A program made the position numbers and the translations under genes. DNA of 64,000 nt, taken from the NCBI RefSeq assembly GCF_003363155.1, contig NZ_QRBE01000002.1:267795-331794 (forward strand). The letters run 5' to 3'. The stretch is from Dyella monticola (GTDB lineage Bacteria > Pseudomonadota > Gammaproteobacteria > Xanthomonadales > Rhodanobacteraceae). Under the pieces are notes generated by a model that did not search any database, had not been told where the DNA came from, and saw only the letters and a list, made by a program, of their open reading frames with translations. Below, one piece after another: positions 1 to 7,801 of this stretch; position 1 is the stretch's first letter, and each line of letters starts with the position of its first letter.

Positions 1-163
1 AGGCGTCCACCGGCAAGCGCTGCAGCGAATGCACCCCCGAACCGGCCAAGACCAGCGTCAGCAGGATGACCAGGAAGGATTGTCCCAACGAAGCGCTGAC
101 GATCCTGTTCATGAACGACGCGGTGCGCGACGGCGTCTCGTTAGGGGGCAGTGTCTCGCTCAT
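1..163 (-). CDS. RND efflux pump inner-membrane permease, N-terminal fragment
   Basis: Only the first 54 codons lie in the window; the gene continues past the left edge. After a short polar leader the protein reads into a hydrophobic helix (FLVILLTLVLAGSGV) followed by LQRLPVDA, which matches the first membrane helix and start of the porter domain of CzcA/CusA-type heavy-metal RND permeases. The ATG overlaps the stop of the adaptor gene in an ATGA junction, so the two are translationally coupled. The pump would use proton motive force to drive export through the adaptor and outer-membrane factor encoded just upstream. The substrate cannot be told from this fragment; metal export is the family default. 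Confidence 0.8.
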   Translation of the reverse strand, partial: MSETLPPNETPSRTASFMNRIVSASLGQSFLVILLTLVLAGSGVHSLQRLPVDA

Positions 164-1353
164 TGGCTTTGCATGAACTGTACAAAGATGCCGCCGTCGA
201 CGACGACTTGATCGCCCGCGCGCAAGCCGCTGGGAATCTGGAACGTGTCGCCCACGCGATAACCTTGCGTGACGCTCCGGCGCGCGAAGCTGCCATCGGC
301 CTGCGATACGTAGACAAAAGGAAGGTTCTCGTCATCGCGCAGTATCGACGACACCGGCACCAGCATGCCGGTCTCGGGATGTAATGAATGAATACGCACA
401 CTCACATACATCTGTTTGCGCAACAGACCCGACGTATTGGTGACGACCACACGCGCCGCGACCATGCGCGTGTCGGGGTCTACCAGTTCGGCGACATTAT
501 CGACCTTGCCTTTGATCGGCTTGGCATCCACGCTAGTCAGCACGTCCGCGCTGTCGCCCACATGCACGGATGAAAGATCGGAATCTGCCACCTGGGCCAT
601 CACCCACACGCGCGACAAGTCGGCAATGGTGAAGCATGCGGTGGTTCCGGCTTGCAGCAATTGCCCCGGCGAGATCAGCTTCTCGACCACGGTGCCGGCG
701 ATGGGTGAACGGATCACGCCCTGGATATGGGCGATGGGCCGCCCCTGCTCGATATCCTTGATGGTTTGCGGATCGACATTCAGCGAGACCAGCCCTTGCC
801 GTGCGGCATAGGCGTCCGCTTCGGCGCTGGCGGCATCGGTTTCGGCCTGATCGGCTTCCTTCTGCGCAACGCCCTGGTGCTGCAGCAGATCCTTATCGAG
901 GTCCGCGAGCCGGCGCGCGGTATGTGCGGTGACCAGCGCCTTGCGATAGGTGCTTACGGCGGTGGCGAAATCGGGGGAGTCGACGTAAGCGAGCGGATCG
1001 CCTTTCTTCACCTTGTCGCCCGGCGAAACCACCAGACGCGAAACCGGGCCAGAGATCGGTGCCATTACGCTCGTGGATTGATCGTTGTCAAAGTCCACCA
1101 CGCCGGTCGTATCGACGGTGCGATCAAACTGCGCGACTGCGACCGTGTACAGCTTGATATGCTGCCGCTGCGTCGCCGTCAGCGTCACATTGACCGGGGT
1201 CGTCGAGGCGGCCTGCGTGTTGCCTTCGTTGCTGGATGAGCAACCCGCGCAAAGCGCGCCGATCAGCAGCGCGATAACTGTGCTCGCATATCGGTAAGAC
1301 GCCAGCGGGCGCCCCAGCGCGCCTACCAAGCCGGATAGGGAATTAATGTTCAT
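160..1353 (-). CDS. RND efflux periplasmic adaptor lipoprotein (CusB/CzcB type)
   Basis: 397 residues, a normal length for an HlyD/CusB-type membrane-fusion protein. The N-terminus has a signal segment ending in a lipobox (GALCAGC, Cys38), so it is probably a lipoprotein. Next come a barrel-sandwich (biotinyl-lipoyl-like) half with VMAPISGPVSRLVVSPGDKV, an alpha-helical hairpin around residues 125-200, and the second lipoyl half at IRSPIAGTVVEKLISPGQLL. It links the inner-membrane pump to the outer-membrane channel. It overlaps the upstream outer-membrane gene by 11 bp and the pump gene by 4 bp, so the three form one operon. No His/Met-rich metal-binding tail is visible, so metal specificity is not shown. 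Confidence 0.88.
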   Translation of the reverse strand: MNINSLSGLVGALGRPLASYRYASTVIALLIGALCAGCSSSNEGNTQAASTTPVNVTLTATQRQHIKLYTVAVAQFDRTVDTTGVVDFDNDQSTSVMAPISGPVSRLVVSPGDKVKKGDPLAYVDSPDFATAVSTYRKALVTAHTARRLADLDKDLLQHQGVAQKEADQAETDAASAEADAYAARQGLVSLNVDPQTIKDIEQGRPIAHIQGVIRSPIAGTVVEKLISPGQLLQAGTTACFTIADLSRVWVMAQVADSDLSSVHVGDSADVLTSVDAKPIKGKVDNVAELVDPDTRMVAARVVVTNTSGLLRKQMYVSVRIHSLHPETGMLVPVSSILRDDENLPFVYVSQADGSFARRSVTQGYRVGDTFQIPSGLRAGDQVVVDGGIFVQFMQSQ

Positions 1354-2857
1354 CTTGATCCCGATTCAATTCCGAACGATGCCACCAACCACCACCGAGT
1401 GCCTGAAACAGCGCTGCGGTATCCGCGAATCGATTTGCCTGCGCCACGATCAGGTTGATCCGTGCCTGTTGGTACGCCTGTTCTGCACCAAGTAAAGACA
1501 AGTAGCTGGCGTAGCCGTCTTTCCACTGTCGCTCGGACAGATCAAGTGTCACTTTGGCCGCATCACTCGCGGATGCCGCGGCTTTCAATGCCGCAGCGTC
1601 CTGATCGAGTGCCGTCAACGTATCGGCCACACTTTGGAAGGCCGTGAGCACGGTACTTCGGTACTGCTGTGCAGCTTCCACATAAGCGGCTTTTGCCGCG
1701 CGTTCCTGATGCAACAACGTGCCGCCCTGAAAGATAGGTGCAGCAATATCGGCGCCAATACCCCAGAAACCGGTACCGGAATGGAACAATTGGTTCATCG
1801 CCAGCGCGGTGCTGCCGGCATTCGCGCTCAGCGTGATATTTGGCAAACGATTAGCCGTAGCAACACCGATTTGCGCGCTCGCCGCATGCATGTTCGCCTG
1901 CGCCTGGAGCACGTCCGGCCGCTGCTCGACCAATGCGGACGGCAGACTTACCGGCAAATCCTGCGGTAACTGCAGTTGCGCCAGGTCGAAATGTTCGGCG
2001 GGTGCATCGCTCGGAAAGCGCCCCACCAGCACGGCAAGCGCATCGCGCTGTTGTGCAAGTTGCTTGAGCAGTGGCGGCAACGTCGCGACCGTTTGCGCCA
2101 GCTGCGATTTCTGTGCCGCCAGGTCCAGGCCGCTTGCATAACCCTTGTCGGCCTGTCGCTGCAGAATCTTCACCATATTCGTGTTGATGTCGATCAGCTG
2201 GTGCGTTGCATCGATCTGCGCCTGCAACGACCCTTCCTGCACAGCAGCGACAACGACGTTGGTACTGAGCGTGATGTGGGTGGCGATCATCTGGAAGCGC
2301 ACGGACTCTTCCTGCGCCCGCAGCGATTCCATCGTGCGTCGATTCAGGCCGAACACATCGGGCACGTAAGACACACTGAGCTGCGGCGTAAACAGGTTGT
2401 AGAGAAAAGCGTTGTTGTTCGGTGTCGGCGAAAGCGTGCCAGACTGGCTTTGTCGCGTTGCGGAGAAATCGGCGGAGAGGTTCGGGTAATAGGCGCCACG
2501 CTGCGCCAGCACGTTCTCATGCGCCACCAGCAACGCAGCCTGCGCGGCTTTGAGATCGGCATTGTTCTTCAGTGACTCGTCGATCAGGGCATTCAGCGCC
2601 GGGGAATGGAACAGCGTCCACCAGTCGCGGCTCACGTCGCCACCCCTCACGAAACGCTGCGCCTCGCCACCGGCCACTCCAGGCGTGGCTTGCGTGGTGC
2701 TGACAGGCGTACTCGTATAGCGGGAGACGGCCGGCGCCGCGGGCTTCTTGAAATCAGGGCCGACCGCGCAACCTGCGATCGACAGCGCCGCAAATGCGAA
2801 GCAAACCCGCGCGGATCGCGCAGTAAAAACAAGGTCCATAGCGCGGCGGGCGATCAT
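1343..2857 (-). CDS. Outer-membrane efflux factor, NodT/OprM family lipoprotein
   Basis: 504 residues. The signal peptide ends in a lipobox (LSIAGCAVGPDF) followed by the family hallmark GPDFKKP. Two repeated OEP domains follow; the motif SRDWWTLFHSPALNALIDESLKNN is typical of TolC-like channel proteins. It forms the outer-membrane exit duct of the tripartite pump. It is first in the operon, so the order is factor-adaptor-pump. I chose the ATG at 2857 because GGCAGGCG precedes it; the internal ATG at 2839 has no such site. Confidence 0.9.
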   Translation of the reverse strand: MIARRAMDLVFTARSARVCFAFAALSIAGCAVGPDFKKPAAPAVSRYTSTPVSTTQATPGVAGGEAQRFVRGGDVSRDWWTLFHSPALNALIDESLKNNADLKAAQAALLVAHENVLAQRGAYYPNLSADFSATRQSQSGTLSPTPNNNAFLYNLFTPQLSVSYVPDVFGLNRRTMESLRAQEESVRFQMIATHITLSTNVVVAAVQEGSLQAQIDATHQLIDINTNMVKILQRQADKGYASGLDLAAQKSQLAQTVATLPPLLKQLAQQRDALAVLVGRFPSDAPAEHFDLAQLQLPQDLPVSLPSALVEQRPDVLQAQANMHAASAQIGVATANRLPNITLSANAGSTALAMNQLFHSGTGFWGIGADIAAPIFQGGTLLHQERAAKAAYVEAAQQYRSTVLTAFQSVADTLTALDQDAAALKAAASASDAAKVTLDLSERQWKDGYASYLSLLGAEQAYQQARINLIVAQANRFADTAALFQALGGGWWHRSELNRDQDEH

Positions 2858-3401
2858 CGCCTGCCACCGTTATTACGTGAACCGCCCATTGTCAAAAGCT
2901 TCCGATAGATGGAGGCCAACGAGAATCGCCACCGTGCCCCGCATTCGATGATAGTGCGCCCGCCGCGCGCGCGGACAATGACTATCGAGCTACACCGCTC
3001 GGCAGAAACCCGTATCCCCGCGCACCGATTTACCGCAAGCTCTTGCGCTCCCGCCACGAACGTTTCGATGCTTACGCCATGCCCACTCTGCCATATCCGG
3101 TGCGCAATGAAACGCCGCACCGCCACGCACGATTTCCAGAACAGGCAGTGTCAATTTGTCGCGGCTTGGCAGTTCCGCGCGAGTTACGCAACGCAGCGGC
3201 AGCAAGGTCTACGTTGGCGCGCACAACCGCGATTGGTCAGCCTTTGCATGTCGAACTGTGCTGGAAATCGCGCTCCCAATCCGACACTTTTTAAATCGAC
3301 CCGTCGGCTTAATTGGTCGAACGGTAATGCTCACTGCTCTTCCGCGTTGCATTTTGGAATTGCACTTGCCGCTCTAGATTTCTTTGTGTGTTTGAAATCG
3401 A
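2858..3401. other. Intergenic region upstream of the efflux operon
   Basis: No convincing gene. It must hold the leftward promoter of the efflux operon, since the neighbour at 3483 is read in the same direction and ends at a terminator. I saw no clear operator or riboswitch. Open frames across it are short and lack family features. Confidence 0.5.
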
Positions 3402-3437
3402 AAAGCCCGGTCCGCGTGGGAGCGCAGACCGGGCTTT
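3402..3437 (-). terminator. Rho-independent terminator after the CocE-type hydrolase gene
   Basis: An 11-bp perfect stem (AAAGCCCGGTC at 3402-3412 with its complement at 3427-3437) around a 14-nt loop. On the minus strand it is followed by TTTTCGATTTC. It lies about 45 bp past the stop at 3483. Confidence 0.8.
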
Positions 3438-3482
3438 GCGTTTATCGCCGGCTTTGGTTCAACGAGAGTCCATCATCTCTAC

Positions 3483-5420
3483 TCAGTTGCCGCCGCCTGC
3501 ACCCGCCACCATCGGTAACAGCACCGCGCTGTGTCCCTCAGCACCATGCTCGATGGTCACCGTTGCCTTCTGATAGTCGGACGGTTTGGCGAACAGGATG
3601 TTGGGCACATAGGTCTGCGGGTTGCGGTCGTAGAGCGGGAATAAGGTGGACTGGATCTGCACCATGATGCGGTGACCCGGCTTGAACTCGTAGTTCACGG
3701 TCGGCAGGCGGAACTTGTATTCCTGGACCACATTGGCCGGGATCGCCGATGGGTCGGAGAAGCTCTTGCGATAGCGTCCGCGGAAGATGTCGAGCGATAC
3801 CGGCAACTCGTAGCCGCCCATGGTGGGATCGGTCGGATCCGTGCCGGGGTAGACATCGATCAGCTTGACCACGAAGTCACCGTCGGTGCCGGTGGTCTTG
3901 GCAAGGATATCGGCGATCGGCGCACCTTGAACCCACACGGTCTTGGTCAGCACCGGCGTGGTGTAGGACAGCACATCAGGCCGATCCACCACGAAGCGCT
4001 GGTCCTGCACCAGCCACGTCCGCCAGCGGTCCTCGTTGTCGACCGGGATCGGACGCGGCAGGTAGGACACGGGTTTGGCCGGGTCGGAGATGTAGCTGTC
4101 ATCACCGCTGCCGGCTTGCTCGAAACCCAGCCCCATGTTCGCCTGCAGGTACAGCGGAGTGAGCTGCTGTTCGCTAGCCGGTTTCCAGTTGTTGAAGTTG
4201 TCCCAATGCTGCTCGACGGCGTTGTAGATCATCGCCTCGGGCAGCGGCGTGGCGAGCGCTGTGTCGCGCAGGTAGTGGTTGAACCAGGGGATCATCACGC
4301 GCTGGCGAAATTGCGCAGCGGTATCGCCGGGCCACTTGAGCGGCCCAAGATTCCAGGCCGAACGGTTGATCTGGCTATGCCACCAGGGACCGATCACAAG
4401 ATGGTTGTTGGCGCTGTGGCCGGCCTTGTCGAGCGCTTCCCAGGCATGGACGGCGCCGTAGATGTCTTCCTGGTCCCACAAACCTTGCAGCCACATCGTG
4501 GGCACGTCGGAAGGATGCGCGGCGAGCAGTTTGTCCAGCGCCTGCAACTGCCAGAAGGCGTCGTAAGCCGGATGCGCGGCGAAGCGGTTCCACCAGGGAA
4601 TCTGCTTGAAACCATGAGCATCGGCATAGTCCCCGGCCGAACCGGCTTCGAGGAAATTGGTGTAGTCATCATAGCTTTCGCGCGGAACGGGTTTACCAGA
4701 ACCCTTCACACTCGACTGCTCGGTGAAGTAGTCAAGGTTGATCTGGCGCAGGGCGCCGTAGTGATACCAGTCGTCGCCCATCCAGCCGTCGATCATCGGG
4801 CTCTCCGGCGCCGCGACTTTCAGCGCGGGGTGCGGATGAAGCAGCGCCATGGCGACCGTCCAGCCGTCGTAAGAAGAACCGATCATGCCAACCTTGCCGT
4901 TCGATTCCTTGATGTTCTTCACCAGCCAGTCGATGGTGTCCCAGGCGTCGGTGGTGTCGTCGGTCTTGGTCGGATTGAGCGGCCCCACCGGCGGGCGCGT
5001 CATGATGTATTGCCCCTCCGAACCGTATTTGCCGCGGATGTCCTGCCAGACCAGGATGTAGCTGCCGTCGGCCCAATCCTTGTCGCCCGACCACACAGCG
5101 TCGGCCATATGCGGGCTGTTTTCTCTTACGAAACCGCTAGCGTTGTACGGCGTGCGTTCCAGCAGCATCGGCAGGTCGTGCGCGCCTTTGGGAATCAGAA
5201 TCACGGTGTGGAGTTTCACGCCGTCGCGCATCGGGATCATTACTTCGCGCTGGACGTAATCGAAGTTGCCCTGTGGCTGCGTCCAGTGTGCCGGGATGTC
5301 CGAGCCGGTCTGGATCATGTCGGGCGTGACCTTCGCCGAATCCTGGCTCGCCGCAAACGCCGCGGCGGATAGGAGGCACACCAGCGAAACGAGCGCCGAC
5401 CTTAATGCAGCAGTTTTCAT
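3483..5420 (-). CDS. Secreted CocE/NonD-family hydrolase (X-Pro dipeptidyl-peptidase S15 fold)
   Basis: 645 residues from the chosen start. The N-terminus is a classical Sec signal peptide ending AAAFAASQD, so the enzyme acts in the periplasm or outside. The S15 alpha/beta hydrolase core carries IGSSYDGW, the GxSYxG nucleophile elbow, with Ser183 as nucleophile. A C-terminal jelly-roll domain follows (from about residue 430, with FKPGHRIMVQIQS near the end). Family members cleave acyl esters, cocaine-like esters, glutaryl-7-ACA or X-Pro peptides, so the substrate is open. The frame is open upstream for 83 more codons, but that part overlaps the next gene and lacks a signal. GAGG nine bases before ATG 5420 supports this start. 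Confidence 0.85.
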   Translation of the reverse strand: MKTAALRSALVSLVCLLSAAAFAASQDSAKVTPDMIQTGSDIPAHWTQPQGNFDYVQREVMIPMRDGVKLHTVILIPKGAHDLPMLLERTPYNASGFVRENSPHMADAVWSGDKDWADGSYILVWQDIRGKYGSEGQYIMTRPPVGPLNPTKTDDTTDAWDTIDWLVKNIKESNGKVGMIGSSYDGWTVAMALLHPHPALKVAAPESPMIDGWMGDDWYHYGALRQINLDYFTEQSSVKGSGKPVPRESYDDYTNFLEAGSAGDYADAHGFKQIPWWNRFAAHPAYDAFWQLQALDKLLAAHPSDVPTMWLQGLWDQEDIYGAVHAWEALDKAGHSANNHLVIGPWWHSQINRSAWNLGPLKWPGDTAAQFRQRVMIPWFNHYLRDTALATPLPEAMIYNAVEQHWDNFNNWKPASEQQLTPLYLQANMGLGFEQAGSGDDSYISDPAKPVSYLPRPIPVDNEDRWRTWLVQDQRFVVDRPDVLSYTTPVLTKTVWVQGAPIADILAKTTGTDGDFVVKLIDVYPGTDPTDPTMGGYELPVSLDIFRGRYRKSFSDPSAIPANVVQEYKFRLPTVNYEFKPGHRIMVQIQSTLFPLYDRNPQTYVPNILFAKPSDYQKATVTIEHGAEGHSAVLLPMVAGAGGGN

Positions 5421-5644
5421 GTTCAAAAGCCTCATGATGATGGTTGCGTCCGCGACCCGTGACGATTGCCTGCCGCAACGATGTAAATACCGGTTGCCGC
5501 CGTTACATCCTGATCGGATTTCGATCTCAGGTTCAACTTCGGAGGCCGCCGGATAGCGCCCAGCATAGCTTTTCTTCGCGACCCCATGCACGCACACGCT
5601 CTGGTTTTCTTCAAGGCCCGTGTGTTGATCATCGAAACGCAAGC

Positions 5645-6280
5645 TTATGCGTCCAGTGTCAACCTGCATCGACTTTCCAATGGACCCGACTGCAAGCGTG
5701 CGTCGTAAGTGGCGTAATGCAAACGTTCCACCCTTAACGGCATTGAGGGCGGCTCGATCTCGCTCAAGCGGTGCCGCAGAATGTCCGCTGTGACTTTTTG
5801 CCGGTACAAACCCAAGGTGATGTGTGGAATATAGGCAGCCTGCCGCACTTCCCGCGCGTCGCTGCCCAGCACTTCACGCCAGCTTGCCAGCCGGTGCTGC
5901 GGATCACCCACGGGGATAAAGGCAGCACTGGCGAAACTGTCCGGCGCTGCCAATGGCAACAAACACGATCGTCCACGCGCACGATCCAATGCGTGGGTTT
6001 GCGCACACAACTGCTGCTGAGAAAAGTCATCGTCCGCGGTACAAACGGACTGCTCAAATCCGCAAACAAATACCGTCAGATGCGGTTGCCGTTGCAAACA
6101 AGGGTGCAAGAGATCATTCAATCTGCGCTGCACCGATGCGATGTACTCCAATAACGACGGTTCGTCGATCAGGACTATCCATCCCCCGTAGCGCAAGCGT
6201 CCACGATGCCATCGTGGATAATCGCGCAGCTCGGCGACTATCGTTTCACGCGGCCCATTTCGCACATCGGAAAACACCAT
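5645..6280 (-). CDS. 2H phosphoesterase superfamily protein (2'-5' RNA ligase-like)
   Basis: 211 residues with the two HxT motifs that define the family: PHLTVFVCG near residue 68 and PHITLGLYR near residue 152. The two histidines would act as general acid and base on 2',3'-cyclic phosphates or 2'-5' linkages. Cytoplasmic, no signal peptide. ThpR-like proteins are usually around 180 residues, so this one is slightly long. It is read in the same direction as the CocE-type gene but separated by 224 bp, so joint transcription is uncertain. Its physiological substrate cannot be deduced. Confidence 0.75.
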   Translation of the reverse strand: MVFSDVRNGPRETIVAELRDYPRWHRGRLRYGGWIVLIDEPSLLEYIASVQRRLNDLLHPCLQRQPHLTVFVCGFEQSVCTADDDFSQQQLCAQTHALDRARGRSCLLPLAAPDSFASAAFIPVGDPQHRLASWREVLGSDAREVRQAAYIPHITLGLYRQKVTADILRHRLSEIEPPSMPLRVERLHYATYDARLQSGPLESRCRLTLDA

Positions 6281-6678
6281 TAGGAACGTACCTTCCCTCT
6301 TATCAGATGAGGTCTTAGCCGTGACATCGATGATCGGATGGCCTGAATAGATAGCACAATCACTCGCTGATCTTTTGAATAACCAGCGTGAGCAACATGA
6401 CGTAGCAACTCACCCACCTCGCTTGCGCGCTCGATGTGCCCTTGTTGCCGCACGACACGCCATGCGGCAACGCCCGTGTCGAGTTTCGTGTTTACCAGGC
6501 GGTTTTACGTGCCGCAGCAGTTCCACGGATAGGTGCTCAGATACCTCGCCGCCCCTTCCACCGCTACACATGCGGACATCTCCCTACGACCTGCTTGCGC
6601 ACCGATCCGTGCCGGCCACGCGCCGCCCGACCTACGGCCGGCCATCTCCTGCCCCGTCCGGGCATGGTGCGCCACCGC
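6281..6678. other. Divergent intergenic region
   Basis: About 400 bp between the leftward 2H phosphoesterase and the rightward sugar operon. No supported gene; overlapping open frames are compositional. Promoters for both directions must be here. The only clear site is the palindrome at 6679. Confidence 0.5.
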
Positions 6679-6694
6679 TTGACACCGGTGTCAA
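6679..6694 (+). promoter_or_regulatory. Perfect 16-bp palindrome, probable LacI-family operator overlapping a -35 box
   Basis: TTGACACCGGTGTCAA is perfectly self-complementary with a central CG, the form typical of LacI-family operators. Its first six bases are a consensus -35 hexamer (TTGACA); a weak -10 could lie near 6701-6713. It sits 54 bp before the chosen kinase start. The LacI regulator at 17825 in the same locus is the natural ligand. Binding there would block RNA polymerase, giving sugar-inducible derepression. The pairing is inference. Confidence 0.65.
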
Positions 6695-6748
6695 TTGCGT
6701 TACAGGCTGATAACAGTTGCGAAGCTCGGGGGCGTGCTGGACGTGGCA

Positions 6749-7801
6749 ATGGACCATTCGGATCGACTGGCGGGGATCCCTGCGATGCCGTTTCTCGTGG
6801 CCGATATTGGCGGCACGCATGGGCGTGTTGCGCTGATGCGCGCCTCGCGCGATGAGGGCCGCCTGGTCGAAATGCTCGCCTCCCGCATCTTTGTCTGCGC
6901 GCAGTTCTCAAGCCTGTCGGACCTGCTGCAAGCCTTTGTCGAGGCCGAGGTGCAAGCCCCGGTGAAGCACTGCGTGCTCGCTTGCGCGGGCCAGATCATG
7001 GGCAACGAGGTCGTGAACGACAACCTCGCCTGGCCCATCCACCTCGCCCAGTTGCGTGATGCGCTGGACCTGGACGAGGTTGCCGTCCTCAACGACTTCG
7101 AAGCACTGGCATACGCGCTCGATGGCCCTCTCGCCGACGGTAGCCGCCACCTGTGCGGACCGAACACGCACGCCAGTGGCCCGACTTTGATCGTCGGACC
7201 AGGCACGGGCCTGGGCGCGGCGCTGCACGTTCCCGGCCCTGCCGGCGGCTTCGTGCTGGCGACGGAGGCCGGCCAGATGGATTTCGCACCCAATTCGGTA
7301 CGCGAGCGCGCGATCCTCGCGCACCTGGCACCGCAGGGTGGTTACGTGGCGTTTGAACACATCGTGTCAGGCCCCGGCCTGCTGACTCTCTACGCGGTTT
7401 TGTGCGCGTTGGATGGAGAAACGCCGACGTTGGCGACGCCCGAAGCTGTCACGACGGCTGCGGTCGCGCGCGGTGATGCGTATGCCGTCGAGGCTGTGGA
7501 AATCTTCTGTGCCGCGCTGGGAAGCTTTACCGGCAACCTCGCAATGGCCTTCATGGCTACAGGCGGCGTGTATCTGGCCGGCGGCTTTCTGTCTTCCTTG
7601 TTCGACCTGCTCCAACACAGCCTTTTCGAGGAGCGATTCCTGCACGGACGCAGCGCTCGCGCAGTGCTATCGCACGTGCCGGTGCGGGTTACCGAGCACG
7701 GACTTCACGGCGTGCACGGTGCGGCCCGGTGGTATCTCAGGCACGGCACGTCTCAGCCGGCGGCGTTGCGGCAAGCCGCAGCAGGAGGCGTGGGCGCATG
7801 A
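6749..7801 (+). CDS. glk: Glucokinase family (Glk) sugar kinase
   Basis: 350 residues. VADIGGTHGRVAL near the N-terminus is the phosphate-1 loop, LNDFEALAYAL near residue 115 holds the catalytic-region Asp, and GPGTGLGAA near residue 150 is the second ATP-binding loop. This is the Glk (PF02685) family and not ROK. It phosphorylates glucose or a related hexose at C6 with ATP in the cytoplasm. Next to a hexosaminidase and an exo-glucosaminidase-like enzyme, glucosamine or N-acetylglucosamine may be the true substrate (inference). The ATG at 6785 is an alternative start. Its stop overlaps the GH20 start (ATGA). Confidence 0.85.
   Translation: MDHSDRLAGIPAMPFLVADIGGTHGRVALMRASRDEGRLVEMLASRIFVCAQFSSLSDLLQAFVEAEVQAPVKHCVLACAGQIMGNEVVNDNLAWPIHLAQLRDALDLDEVAVLNDFEALAYALDGPLADGSRHLCGPNTHASGPTLIVGPGTGLGAALHVPGPAGGFVLATEAGQMDFAPNSVRERAILAHLAPQGGYVAFEHIVSGPGLLTLYAVLCALDGETPTLATPEAVTTAAVARGDAYAVEAVEIFCAALGSFTGNLAMAFMATGGVYLAGGFLSSLFDLLQHSLFEERFLHGRSARAVLSHVPVRVTEHGLHGVHGAARWYLRHGTSQPAALRQAAAGGVGA

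Noticed and set aside
3672-5372. Long open frame of 566 codons opposite the CocE-type hydrolase gene
   Set aside because: It is the antisense shadow of a high-GC gene with clear family motifs; its composition is Arg/Gly/His-rich and no domain is visible.
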